Below, piece after piece: positions 37,481-44,740 of a stretch of 64,000 bases of DNA. Made by a program: the position numbers and the translations under genes. This DNA comes from Pararoseomonas baculiformis (lineage in GTDB: Bacteria > Pseudomonadota > Alphaproteobacteria > Acetobacterales > Acetobacteraceae): assembly GCF_017813395.1 (NCBI RefSeq), contig NZ_JAGIZB010000020.1, positions 22,840 through 86,839 on the forward strand, written 5' to 3'. Under the pieces are notes generated by a model. The model was given only the letters and a program-made list of their open reading frames with translations. It was not told the DNA's origin and did not search any database. Position 1 is the stretch's first letter. Each line of letters opens with the position of its first letter.

Positions 37481-37936
37481 TTGGAACCCCCGCTGATTGC
37501 CGTGCTGAACGGCCCCAACCTCAACATGCTGGGCACGCGCGAGCCGGAGAAATACGGCACCGCGACGCTGGACGACGTCGAGGCCCTTTGCGCCGAGGCG
37601 GCGGAGGAACTGGGACTGGCCATCGACTTCCGGCAGACCAACCTGGAAGGCGAGCTGATCTCCTGGGTGCAGGAATGCCGCGGCAGCGCCGCCGGCATCA
37701 TCATCAACCCCGCAGGCTACTCCCACACCTCCATCGCCTTGATGGATGCGCTGCTGGCGGTGGACCTGCCGGTGGTCGAGGTCCATATCACCAACATTCA
37801 CCGGCGGGAGCCTTTCCGGCACCACTCCTACGTCTCCCGCGCAGCGGTGGGCGTGATCTGCGGCCTGGGGGTCGGGGGCTATGCCCTGGCCCTTCGCGCG
37901 ATTGCCGGCATCATCGGTCAGGACGACACGCCATGA
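37481..37936 (+). CDS. aroQ: 3-Dehydroquinate dehydratase, type II
   Basis: Third step of the shikimate pathway: 3-dehydroquinate to 3-dehydroshikimate. The family signature is [19 protein letters not shown], with the catalytic Tyr; [26 protein letters not shown] and [18 protein letters not shown] follow. 151 aa suits the dodecameric type II enzyme. TTG 37481 is the start, GGAGG about 14 nt upstream. Its stop overlaps the accB start (ATGA). Confidence 0.93.
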   Translation: MEPPLIAVLNGPNLNMLGTREPEKYGTATLDDVEALCAEAAEELGLAIDFRQTNLEGELISWVQECRGSAAGIIINPAGYSHTSIALMDALLAVDLPVVEVHITNIHRREPFRHHSYVSRAAVGVICGLGVGGYALALRAIAGIIGQDDTP

Positions 37937-38406
37937 GTGGCCTTTCCTTCGACCCGGACGCGATCCGCGCCCTGGCCAAGATCCTTCGTGAAACCGATCT
38001 CACCGAGATCGAGCTGGTTGAGAACGAGAGCCGCATCCGCGTGGCGCGCAATGTTCCGGCGCAGCAGGTGGTGCAGGCCGTGGCGGCGCCCGTCGCCGCT
38101 GCCGCCGCGCCGGCCCAGCTTTCACCTGCCGCCTCCGCGGCGCCGGTGAGCGACGAGGTCACCGCCGCCACGCCGGGCGCCGTCACCTCCCCCATGGTCG
38201 GCGTCGCCTATCTCTCGCCCGAGCCTGGCGCGGCCCCCTTCGTCACCCTCGGTGCCAAGGTTGCCCAGGGCCAGACCGTGCTGCTGATCGAGGCGATGAA
38301 GACCTTCAACCAGATCAAGGCGCCCAAGGCCGGCACCGTCACCCGCATCCTCATCGAGAGCGGCATGCCGGTCGAGTTCGGCGAGCCCCTGCTGGTCATC
38401 GAGTGA
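37933..38406 (+). CDS. accB: Acetyl-CoA carboxylase biotin carboxyl carrier protein
   Basis: Carries the biotin that shuttles carboxyl groups for malonyl-CoA formation. The N-terminal helix ([19 protein letters not shown]) is typical, then an Ala/Pro-rich hinge, then the biotinyl domain with the biotin lysine in [15 protein letters not shown]. 157 aa fits. ATG shares bases with the aroQ stop, and accC follows by 4 nt, so aroQ-accB-accC is one operon. Confidence 0.93.
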   Translation: MSGLSFDPDAIRALAKILRETDLTEIELVENESRIRVARNVPAQQVVQAVAAPVAAAAAPAQLSPAASAAPVSDEVTAATPGAVTSPMVGVAYLSPEPGAAPFVTLGAKVAQGQTVLLIEAMKTFNQIKAPKAGTVTRILIESGMPVEFGEPLLVIE

Positions 38407-38410
38407 TCGC

Positions 38411-39784
38411 GTGCCCAGCTTCAGCAAACCGGCCTTCAACAAAGTCCTGATCGCCAACCGGGGCGAGATTGCGCTTCGCATCCACCGCGCCTGCCAGGAA
38501 ATGGGCATCCGCACCGTGGCCGTGCATTCCACCGCCGACGACACGGCGATGCATGTGCGCCTGGCGGATGAATCCGTCTGCATCGGCCCGCCGCTGGCGC
38601 GCGATTCCTATCTGAACGCCGCCGCCATCCTTTCCGCCGCCACGATCACCGGCGCGGAGGCCATCCACCCCGGCTACGGCTTCCTTTCCGAGAATGCGCG
38701 CTTCGCCGAGATGGTGGAGGCCCATGGCCTCGCCTTCATCGGCCCGACGGCCGAGCATATCCGCATCATGGGCGACAAGATCGCCGCCAAGGACGCGATG
38801 CGCCGCCTCGGCGTGCCGCTCGTCCCCGGCTCGCCCGGCGCGCTCTCCTCGCTGGAGGAGGCGCGGGAGATCGCGGAAGGGATCAGGTATCCCGTCCTCA
38901 TCAAGGCGGCCGCCGGCGGCGGCGGGCGCGGCATGAAGGTCGCCCACAATGCCGACGAGCTGGAGGAGGCCTGGCGCGTCGCCCGCACCGAGGCCAAGGC
39001 CGCCTTCGGCGATGACAGCGTCTACATGGAGAAGTATCTCGACCGCCCCCGGCATATCGAGATGCAGATCCTGGCCGATACCCACGGGAACGTGGTGCAT
39101 TTCGGCGAGCGTGACTGCTCCCTCCAGCGCCGCCACCAGAAGCTGGTGGAGGAGGCGGGCAGCCCCGTGCTGACCGCCGCCGCGCGCGACGCGCTGGGCG
39201 AGACGGTGACGCAGGCGCTGAAGCAGCTTGGCTATCGCGGCGCCGGCACGCTGGAATTCCTCTACCAGGACGAGCAGTTCGCCTTCATTGAGATGAACAC
39301 CCGCTTGCAGGTGGAGCATCCGGTGACGGAAATGGTCTGCGGCGTGGACCTCGTGCGCGAGCAGATCCGCGTCGCGGCCGGTGAGCCGCTGGGCTACGAG
39401 CAGAAAGACATCCGCTTCAACGGCCACGCGATCGAGTGCCGCATCACGGCCGAGGATCCCGTGACCTTCGCGCCCAGCCCGGGCCGGGTCACCGCCTATC
39501 ACGCGCCCGGTGGCCTTGGCGTGCGGATCGACAGCGCACTCTACTCCGGCTACGCGGTGCCGCCGCATTACGACAGCCTCGTCGCGAAGCTGATCGTGCA
39601 TGGCGCCACCCGGGCCGAGGCCATCGCCCGCTGCCGCCGCGCGCTGACCGAAATGGTGGTGGACGGTATCCGCACCACCATCCCGCTGCACCAGATCATC
39701 ATGGATGATCCGGAGTTCCAGGACGGCGACTACACCATCCACTGGCTGGAACGCTTCGTCGGCCGGCACACGCCCGGCGGCTGA
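38411..39784 (+). CDS. accC: Acetyl-CoA carboxylase biotin carboxylase subunit
   Basis: Uses ATP and bicarbonate to carboxylate biotin on AccB. Landmarks: VLIANRGEIALRIHRAC, HPGYGFLSENARFAEM, the ATP-grasp glycine loop KAAAGGGGRGMKVA, RDCSLQRRHQKLVEEA, FIEMNTRLQVEHPVTEMV and VEHPVTE with catalytic residues. 457 aa is typical. GTG start, 4 nt after accB. A weak SD suggests translation depends on accB. Confidence 0.94.
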   Translation: MPSFSKPAFNKVLIANRGEIALRIHRACQEMGIRTVAVHSTADDTAMHVRLADESVCIGPPLARDSYLNAAAILSAATITGAEAIHPGYGFLSENARFAEMVEAHGLAFIGPTAEHIRIMGDKIAAKDAMRRLGVPLVPGSPGALSSLEEAREIAEGIRYPVLIKAAAGGGGRGMKVAHNADELEEAWRVARTEAKAAFGDDSVYMEKYLDRPRHIEMQILADTHGNVVHFGERDCSLQRRHQKLVEEAGSPVLTAAARDALGETVTQALKQLGYRGAGTLEFLYQDEQFAFIEMNTRLQVEHPVTEMVCGVDLVREQIRVAAGEPLGYEQKDIRFNGHAIECRITAEDPVTFAPSPGRVTAYHAPGGLGVRIDSALYSGYAVPPHYDSLVAKLIVHGATRAEAIARCRRALTEMVVDGIRTTIPLHQIIMDDPEFQDGDYTIHWLERFVGRHTPGG

Positions 39785-39900
39785 TCGCAGCCCCCGGCGC
39801 GTCCCCGGTGCGTCCATGTGGCGCCGCGCCGGGGATGCGCCTATCCTTGCCCCATGTGGCGTCCCATGGGCTTCGTCCTGCTCCACCTCCGGCCGGCCGC

Positions 39901-40569
39901 ATGAGCTGCCGCGCGCTTCCGGTCACGCCCGACCTCGTCCTGCGTGCCTATCGCGCCGGCCTCTTCCCGATGGCCGAAGGCCGTGGCTCCGGCCGCCTCT
40001 ACTGGCTGGACCCGAAGCTGCGAGGGATCCTGCCGCTGGACCGCTTCCACCTGCCGCGCAGCCTGCGCCGCACCGTGCTCTCCGGCCGGTTCGACGTGTC
40101 GGCGGATACGGATTTCCCCGGCGTGCTCGCCGGCTGCGCCGCACCCGCGCCGGGGCGCGAGGACAGCTGGATCAACGAGGAGATCGAGGATCTCTTCAAC
40201 GCCCTGCACCGCATCGGCCATGCCCACTCCATCGAGGTGCGGGAGGGCGGTGCGCTGGTGGGCGGCCTTTACGGCATCCGCATCGGCGCCGCCTTCTTCG
40301 GGGAGAGCATGTTCGCGCGGGCGGATGATGCCTCGAAGGTCGCGCTCGTCCATCTCGTCGCGCGGCTGCGGCGTGGCGGCTTCACCTTGCTGGACACGCA
40401 GTTCCTGAACGACCACCTCGCCCGTTTCGGTGGCGAGGAGATCCCCCAGGCCGATTACCGCGCCCGCCTGGCTCAGGCGGTGGACAGCCCCGCCACCTGG
40501 CTCACCTCCCTTTCCTCGGAAGAGCTCTCGGAGGAAGTAGAGGCGCTACGCTCGATCACCCGGGGCTGA
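39901..40569 (+). CDS. aat: Leucyl/phenylalanyl-tRNA-protein transferase
   Basis: Adds Leu or Phe from tRNA to N-terminal Arg or Lys, marking proteins for ClpS-ClpAP. Landmarks: LRAYRAGLFPMAEG, LYWLDPKLRGILPLD, GREDSWINEEIEDLFNALH, GGLYGIRIGAAFFGESMFAR and LLDTQFLNDHLARFGGEEI. 222 aa. ATG 39901 starts the conserved part; an in-frame extension is Pro-rich. The 3' end overlaps the convergent otsA gene by 97 bp. The substrate-recognition partners clpS and clpA lie 14-17 kb away in this window. Confidence 0.92.
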   Translation: MSCRALPVTPDLVLRAYRAGLFPMAEGRGSGRLYWLDPKLRGILPLDRFHLPRSLRRTVLSGRFDVSADTDFPGVLAGCAAPAPGREDSWINEEIEDLFNALHRIGHAHSIEVREGGALVGGLYGIRIGAAFFGESMFARADDASKVALVHLVARLRRGGFTLLDTQFLNDHLARFGGEEIPQADYRARLAQAVDSPATWLTSLSSEELSEEVEALRSITRG

Positions 40570-41987
40570 AAGACCGAGAGCGCCGCCGCGCGGGCCGGCG
40601 GCGCCTCGGCGGGATCTTTTCCCTCCAGGACATTCAGGAAATCCTTCGCCCAGTCCTGCACGCTGTTCTCGCCCAGGCGGCGGAACATGGCCGCGTGCCG
40701 CTCGCGCCGCTCCTGCAGAGGCATGACAAGGGCGGTGTTCATCGCCTCCGCGGTGCCCACGGCATCCAGCGGGTTGACGAGCAGCGCCTCCGGCATGCTC
40801 TCCGCCGCGCCCGCGAAGCGAGAGAGCACGAGCACACCGGGATCCTCCGGGTCCTGCGCCGCCACGTATTCCTTGGCGACGAGGTTCATCCCATCCCGCA
40901 GCGGCGTCACCAGCCCCACCTGCGCCATGCGGTAGTAGCCCGCCAGCAGGTCGCGGGGCTGGGCGCGCCCGACATAGCGGACCGGCGTCCAGTCCGCCTC
41001 GGAATAGTCGCCGTTTATGCGGCCGGCCAGCGTCTCGATCTCGCGCTTGAGGTCCTTGTAGCTTTCGACATCCTCGCGCGACCGGGCGGCTATCTGGAGA
41101 TAGGTCACGCGGTTCCGGTGCTCGGGGAACCCCTCCAGCAGCGCCCCGAAGGCCCGCAGCCGCTCGGGCAACCCCTTGGTGTAGTCCAGCCTCTCCGCCC
41201 CGATCACGAGGGAGCGGCCGGCCAGGCTTTCCTGGAACCGCTGCACCTTGGGCGTCTTCACGCTCTCCGCCGCCAGATCGGCGAATTCCTGAGTCGCGAT
41301 GGCGATGGGGAAGCTGCGCAGCCGGGTGCGCCGGTCGCGGAAGCGCACCTCGCCGCCGGGCCGCACCTTCATGCCCGTGCCCTGCGCCATGCTGTCGATC
41401 AGCCCCGTCAGGTCCCGGTTGGTCTGCACGCCAACGAGATCATAGGACAGCAGGTCGCGGATCAGGTCCTCCGCGCCGGGCATGGCGGAGAACACGGCCC
41501 AGGGCGGGAAGGGAATGTGGTGGAAATAGCCGATCCGGTGCTTGGAGCCGCGGGCCCGCAGCTCAGCGCCCAGCGGGATCATCTGGTAGTCATGCACCCA
41601 GATCGTGTCGTCCGGGCGCAGCAGGGGCATCAGCTTGTCGGCATAGCGCCGGTTGACGATGCGGTAGCATTCCGCCTGGTCGCGATCATAGCTCAGCAGG
41701 CCCAGGCGGAAATGGAACATCGGCCAGAGCGCCGAATTGGCGTAGCCGGCGTAGAAGCCGTCATAGGCACGGCGGGAGAGGTCGATCACGGCGTAGTCCA
41801 CGCCGCCACGGCGCGCATGGCGCACCAGGTCGGCCGGTTCTTCGGACGCCGTCCCGCTCCAGCCGAACCACAGCCCGCCCCGGCCGCTGAAGGCGTCCTT
41901 CAGCGCGACGGCGAGCCCGCCCGCGGCAGGGGCTTCCCCACGCTTCGGAACGGGAACGCGGTTCGAGACGACAACGAGGCGACCCAC
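40473..41987 (-). CDS. otsA: Trehalose-6-phosphate synthase
   Basis: Makes trehalose-6-phosphate from UDP-glucose and glucose-6-phosphate. GT20 landmarks: VVVSNRVPVP, AGGLAVALKDAF, WFGWSG, WVHDYQMIPLGAELR, GYFHHIPFPPW, RLDYTKGLPERLRAFG, RDGMNLVAKEYVAAQ and VLSRFAGAAESM. 504 aa, with a Ser/Glu-rich tail of about 30 residues that is longer than usual and is encoded over the end of aat on the other strand. It lies downstream of otsB and has a candidate promoter of its own. Confidence 0.92.
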   Translation of the reverse strand: MGRLVVVSNRVPVPKRGEAPAAGGLAVALKDAFSGRGGLWFGWSGTASEEPADLVRHARRGGVDYAVIDLSRRAYDGFYAGYANSALWPMFHFRLGLLSYDRDQAECYRIVNRRYADKLMPLLRPDDTIWVHDYQMIPLGAELRARGSKHRIGYFHHIPFPPWAVFSAMPGAEDLIRDLLSYDLVGVQTNRDLTGLIDSMAQGTGMKVRPGGEVRFRDRRTRLRSFPIAIATQEFADLAAESVKTPKVQRFQESLAGRSLVIGAERLDYTKGLPERLRAFGALLEGFPEHRNRVTYLQIAARSREDVESYKDLKREIETLAGRINGDYSEADWTPVRYVGRAQPRDLLAGYYRMAQVGLVTPLRDGMNLVAKEYVAAQDPEDPGVLVLSRFAGAAESMPEALLVNPLDAVGTAEAMNTALVMPLQERRERHAAMFRRLGENSVQDWAKDFLNVLEGKDPAEAPPARAAALSVFQPRVIERSASTSSESSSEEREVSQVAGLSTA

Positions 41988-42048
41988 TCTTTCTCCTCCC
42001 CCATGTTTGTCAGGGCGCCGGAACAGCGCCGGTCTGCCGAATGAGCAT

Positions 42049-42075
42049 GGGGGGCGAGCGCATGCGCTGCCCCCC
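42049..42075. repeat. 27-nt near-perfect palindrome in the otsA leader
   Basis: GGGGGGC and GCCCCCC flank AGCGCATGCGCT, with one unpaired G. The hairpin lies 62 nt before the otsA start codon and is very stable. A second stem, GGGAGGCT/AGCCTCCC, is near 42120-42140. It may be an RNA leader structure or a protein-binding site. Confidence 0.6.
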
Positions 42076-42162
42076 GGTGGCAGGCACGGTGAGTTGGGGC
42101 CAGGGGACCCACTTCTCCAGGGGAGGCTCTCAGCCTCCCGGATGCCTCCTCAATTCCGCCAC

Positions 42163-42190
42163 AATTTAGGGAGCGCGGCGGCCAGAGCAA
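42163..42190 (-). promoter_or_regulatory. Candidate promoter of otsA
   Basis: Minus-strand TTGCTC (42190-42185) and TAAATT (42168-42163) are 16 nt apart. Initiation near 42156 would give a leader of about 170 nt containing both hairpins above. The element stands out as an A/T-rich patch in GC-rich DNA. Confidence 0.45.
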
Positions 42191-42218
42191 GGTTGCGCAC
42201 CCTGAGCGCCCGGGCTAA

Positions 42219-42974
42219 TCAACCCGGCTCGCCTCCCGAAACAGCATTTGCCACCCTGGCGAGCCAGGACCGCACCAGGGCCGGGCGCCCGGCGAAATCA
42301 TCCGGCACGCGCAGCCCGTAGCCTCCGTACTGGGCGCAGGCGGCCATCCCGTCCTCATCCGTCACGTCGTCGCCGATGAAGATCGGGCGCCGGCCCGTGA
42401 AGGGGGGCACCGCCATCAGCCGGTGCACCGCCCCCCCTTTGTCAGCGCCCACCGGGCGCAGCTCGGCCGCCGCATGGGCCGGCAGGATGCGGAAGCTGCC
42501 ATCGCCGCCTGCCAGCAACTCCCGCAGCAGCGCCAGGGCCTCCGGCTCCGCCTCGGGGCGCTGGCGGAAATGCAGCACCAGCCCATGTGTCTTGTGCTCG
42601 GCCAGGGTTCCCGGCCGCGCCGCCGCCCATTCATCGGCCGCACGCCGCCACTCGGACGGCGGAACCGGCAGCGGAGGGGCTCCGGGCAGGGCCGGGTCCA
42701 GCACAGCCCCGTGCTCGGCGCCGATCGGCAGGTCCGGAACCCCCGCATAGCCGCGGGCCACCGAAAGACCGCGCCCCGTCACCACCGCGACGGCACCCCC
42801 CAGCGCCTCCTGCAGACGCATCAGCAGGCCAGGCAACTCCTCGGGGACCACCACCGCATCCGGGCGCGCCGCGATGTCCAGCAGCGTGCCATCCATGTCC
42901 AGGAACAGCGCCGTGTCCGGGCCGGGCAGGGGAGGGCCCGGCAAGGAGGGGCCGGCTTCGTTGGATTCGCTCAT
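42219..42974 (-). CDS. otsB: Trehalose-6-phosphate phosphatase
   Basis: HAD-type phosphatase that completes trehalose synthesis. Motif I is ALFLDMDGTLLDIA with nucleophile Asp, motif II AVVTGRGL, motif III K in GADKGGAVHRLM, and motif IV FIGDDVTDEDGM. 251 aa fits. ATG 42974 is chosen: GGAGG stands 5 nt away and the previous frame is Arg/Pro-rich. It begins 16 nt after the DUF2155 stop, so it may be read from the mlaD-NDUFA12 transcript. Confidence 0.9.
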   Translation of the reverse strand: MSESNEAGPSLPGPPLPGPDTALFLDMDGTLLDIAARPDAVVVPEELPGLLMRLQEALGGAVAVVTGRGLSVARGYAGVPDLPIGAEHGAVLDPALPGAPPLPVPPSEWRRAADEWAAARPGTLAEHKTHGLVLHFRQRPEAEPEALALLRELLAGGDGSFRILPAHAAAELRPVGADKGGAVHRLMAVPPFTGRRPIFIGDDVTDEDGMAACAQYGGYGLRVPDDFAGRPALVRSWLARVANAVSGGEPG

Positions 42975-42990
42975 CGCCCCTCCATCCGCC

Positions 42991-43392
42991 TCAGCGGCAG
43001 TCGAGAATCCGGAGGTCGTAGACCGGATGCTCCAGCATATTGGCGGCCGGCGCATTCGCCAGCATCCAGCCCCGGAAGACGGGGGCGGCATTATCGCCCG
43101 CGAGGCTGTCGCGCACTTCCATGAAGGCCGCGGCATCGGGCACCTCGTCCGGCGGCCTGGCGTTGCAGGCCTGCACGGTGACGGTCAGCGTCCCGAAGCG
43201 CACGGGCTGGCCCACATTCGCCTCCAGCACGGTGATCCGCGCCGTTACCTTGTCCAGAGCCTGAAGCTGCGCGCCGCGCTTGCGCACCCAGCCCGGCTCG
43301 GATGGCGGGCCCTGGCCGGCCCCCTGGCCTGCACCCTGGGCGAGGGCCGGGCCGCCGAGGGCCAGCAGGAGCAGAAAGGCCGCGCGCCTCAT
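42991..43392 (-). CDS. DUF2155 family secreted protein
   Basis: Alphaproteobacterial protein of unknown role. Signal peptide MRRAAFLLLLALGGPALAQ. Family blocks follow: LQALDKVTARITVLEANVG, FGTLTVTVQACNARPP, VFRGWMLANAPAANMLEHP and VYDLRILDCR; the two Cys could form a disulfide. 133 aa. In the order mlaD, small gene, DUF2155, it matches a conserved alphaproteobacterial neighbourhood with aat and accC. It starts inside the preceding gene's stop (ATGA). Confidence 0.85.
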   Translation of the reverse strand: MRRAAFLLLLALGGPALAQGAGQGAGQGPPSEPGWVRKRGAQLQALDKVTARITVLEANVGQPVRFGTLTVTVQACNARPPDEVPDAAAFMEVRDSLAGDNAAPVFRGWMLANAPAANMLEHPVYDLRILDCR

Positions 43393-43616
43393 GCCGGGCG
43401 CTTCGGGCTGGGCAGGGCCGCCACCAAATCGGTCAGCACGCGCCGCATGGCCGCCTCGTCCACTCCCATCAGCACCGCATCCTCAAAGGCATCGCGCAGC
43501 ACCTGCGCCACCTCCTCATGGTTCTCGGCCAGCATTTTCAGCTTCTCCCGGCAGGAGATGGGCTGCCCATCCGCGCCGGGCCAACGCTCCGGCGGGGCGA
43601 GGGGACCGGCGCTCAC
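43389..43616 (-). CDS. Small hypothetical protein between mlaD and DUF2155 (75 aa)
   Basis: Unrecognised. Overlaps both neighbours by 4 nt (ATGA at each end), strong evidence of translation. It is a soluble helical protein: REKLKMLAENHEEVAQVLRDA, then FEDAVLMGVDEAAMRRVL, with a Pro/Arg tail. No signal peptide or metal motif. Location suggests a role with the Mla-type or DUF2155 product, but that is inference. Confidence 0.65.
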   Translation of the reverse strand: MSAGPLAPPERWPGADGQPISCREKLKMLAENHEEVAQVLRDAFEDAVLMGVDEAAMRRVLTDLVAALPSPKRPA

Positions 43617-44155
43617 CGCCCGCTCGGCCGGGGCGGGTTGCCGGCGCGGCCCGAAGGGGCTGGCGCAGGGGCAGGGGCAGGTGCCGCGGCCGCCGGGGTG
43701 GAGGAACCCTGGGACATGGAGAAGATGAAGCGCCCCAGCAGGCTTTCCAGGTTCACCGCCGACTGGGTGATCTTCACCTCGCTGCCGCTGGACAGGTTGC
43801 GCTCGCTGCCGCCCGGCACCAGGGCCACGTATTTCCCGCCCAGCAGCCCTTCCGAGGTAATCTCGGCCGAGCTGTCATCGGGCAGGCGCAGGCCTGAATC
43901 GATGTTCATGGTCAGCACGGCCAGGAAGCTCTGCGGATCGATCCGCTGGGCGGTGATGCTGCCCACCTTCACCCCGGCGATGCGGACATCCGCCCCCGGC
44001 GCCAGCCCATCGATCCGGTCGAAGCGCGCGGTGAGCACAAGGCCGCTTCCACCGCCGGAGCGGCCGGAATTGGTCATGGCATAGGCCAGGAAGATCACCG
44101 CCACGAGCAGCACCGCGGCACCAGCCGCGATCTCCGCGATTCCCCGTCCCTTCAC
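43613..44155 (-). CDS. MlaD-like MCE domain protein
   Basis: Periplasmic lipid-binding ring subunit of the Mla type. One N-terminal anchor (IAEIAAGAAVLLVAVIFLAYAM) is followed by the MCE domain with FDRIDGLAPGADVRIAGVKVG, then a helical region and a Pro/Ala/Gly-rich C-terminus that is low-complexity. GTG 44155 is the preferred start, since an upstream ATG-rich stretch is still within the preceding NDUFA12 stop. No mlaE/F/B/C partners are present in this window, so they must lie elsewhere. Confidence 0.82.
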   Translation of the reverse strand: MKGRGIAEIAAGAAVLLVAVIFLAYAMTNSGRSGGGSGLVLTARFDRIDGLAPGADVRIAGVKVGSITAQRIDPQSFLAVLTMNIDSGLRLPDDSSAEITSEGLLGGKYVALVPGGSERNLSSGSEVKITQSAVNLESLLGRFIFSMSQGSSTPAAAAPAPAPAPAPSGRAGNPPRPSGR

Positions 44156-44183
44156 GCGCCGTGTTCCATCATCCGGTCCGGCA

Positions 44184-44537
44184 TCAGGAACCTGGAGTCC
44201 AGGCCTCGTAGTCGCCCGCCGTGGGCATGCGCTGCCCGCCGGCATAGTCATGGCCCTTGGGACGATAGGCCTGCGGCGTGCCGGTCATGTTGGCCTGGTG
44301 CGGCTTCATCCAGGGCAGCGGGCGCACCTCCAACGGTGCATCCACGGAATGATGCAGCCAGCCATGCCACTGCGGCGGCACGGTGGTGGCCTCGGGGGCA
44401 CCGGCATAGACCACCCAGCGGCGCTTGCGGGCATAGCCGAGGTAATCGCCCCGGCTCTCGAAATAGGCGTTGCCGGCGGAATCGGTGCCGATCCTGCGGC
44501 CAGTGAGGCCGGAGAGCCAGCGCTTCATGGCGGACAT
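44184..44537 (-). CDS. NDUFA12-family NADH:ubiquinone oxidoreductase accessory subunit
   Basis: Homologue of the mitochondrial complex I subunit NDUFA12 (B17.2), found in alphaproteobacteria. It has GTDSAGNAYFESRGD, RRWVVYAGAPEATTVPPQWHGWLHH and PHQANMTGTPQAYRP, the conserved core. 117 aa; ATG 44537 with GGAG about 10 nt upstream, or ATG 44528. The gene is far from the nuo operon, as is usual. It begins the minus-strand cluster ending in otsB/otsA, with a 203-nt gap to the divergent gene at 44741. Confidence 0.85.
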   Translation of the reverse strand: MSAMKRWLSGLTGRRIGTDSAGNAYFESRGDYLGYARKRRWVVYAGAPEATTVPPQWHGWLHHSVDAPLEVRPLPWMKPHQANMTGTPQAYRPKGHDYAGGQRMPTAGDYEAWTPGS

Positions 44538-44740
44538 GGGGGGAAGCTCCTGCCATTGCGGGCAAAAGGAATAGAAGGCGAGCATATGGCACGCCCAGCG
44601 CCCGGGAGGAAGGCGCGGGGCCGCATGGTCCGGAACAGGAAGGGACCGGAGGGGCATGACACCCGATATTGTGTCTGCGACTCGGCCGACCCACGACATG
44701 GTGCCTTCACCCCCGCCGGAAGGCCGCTTATGGTCCGGGC

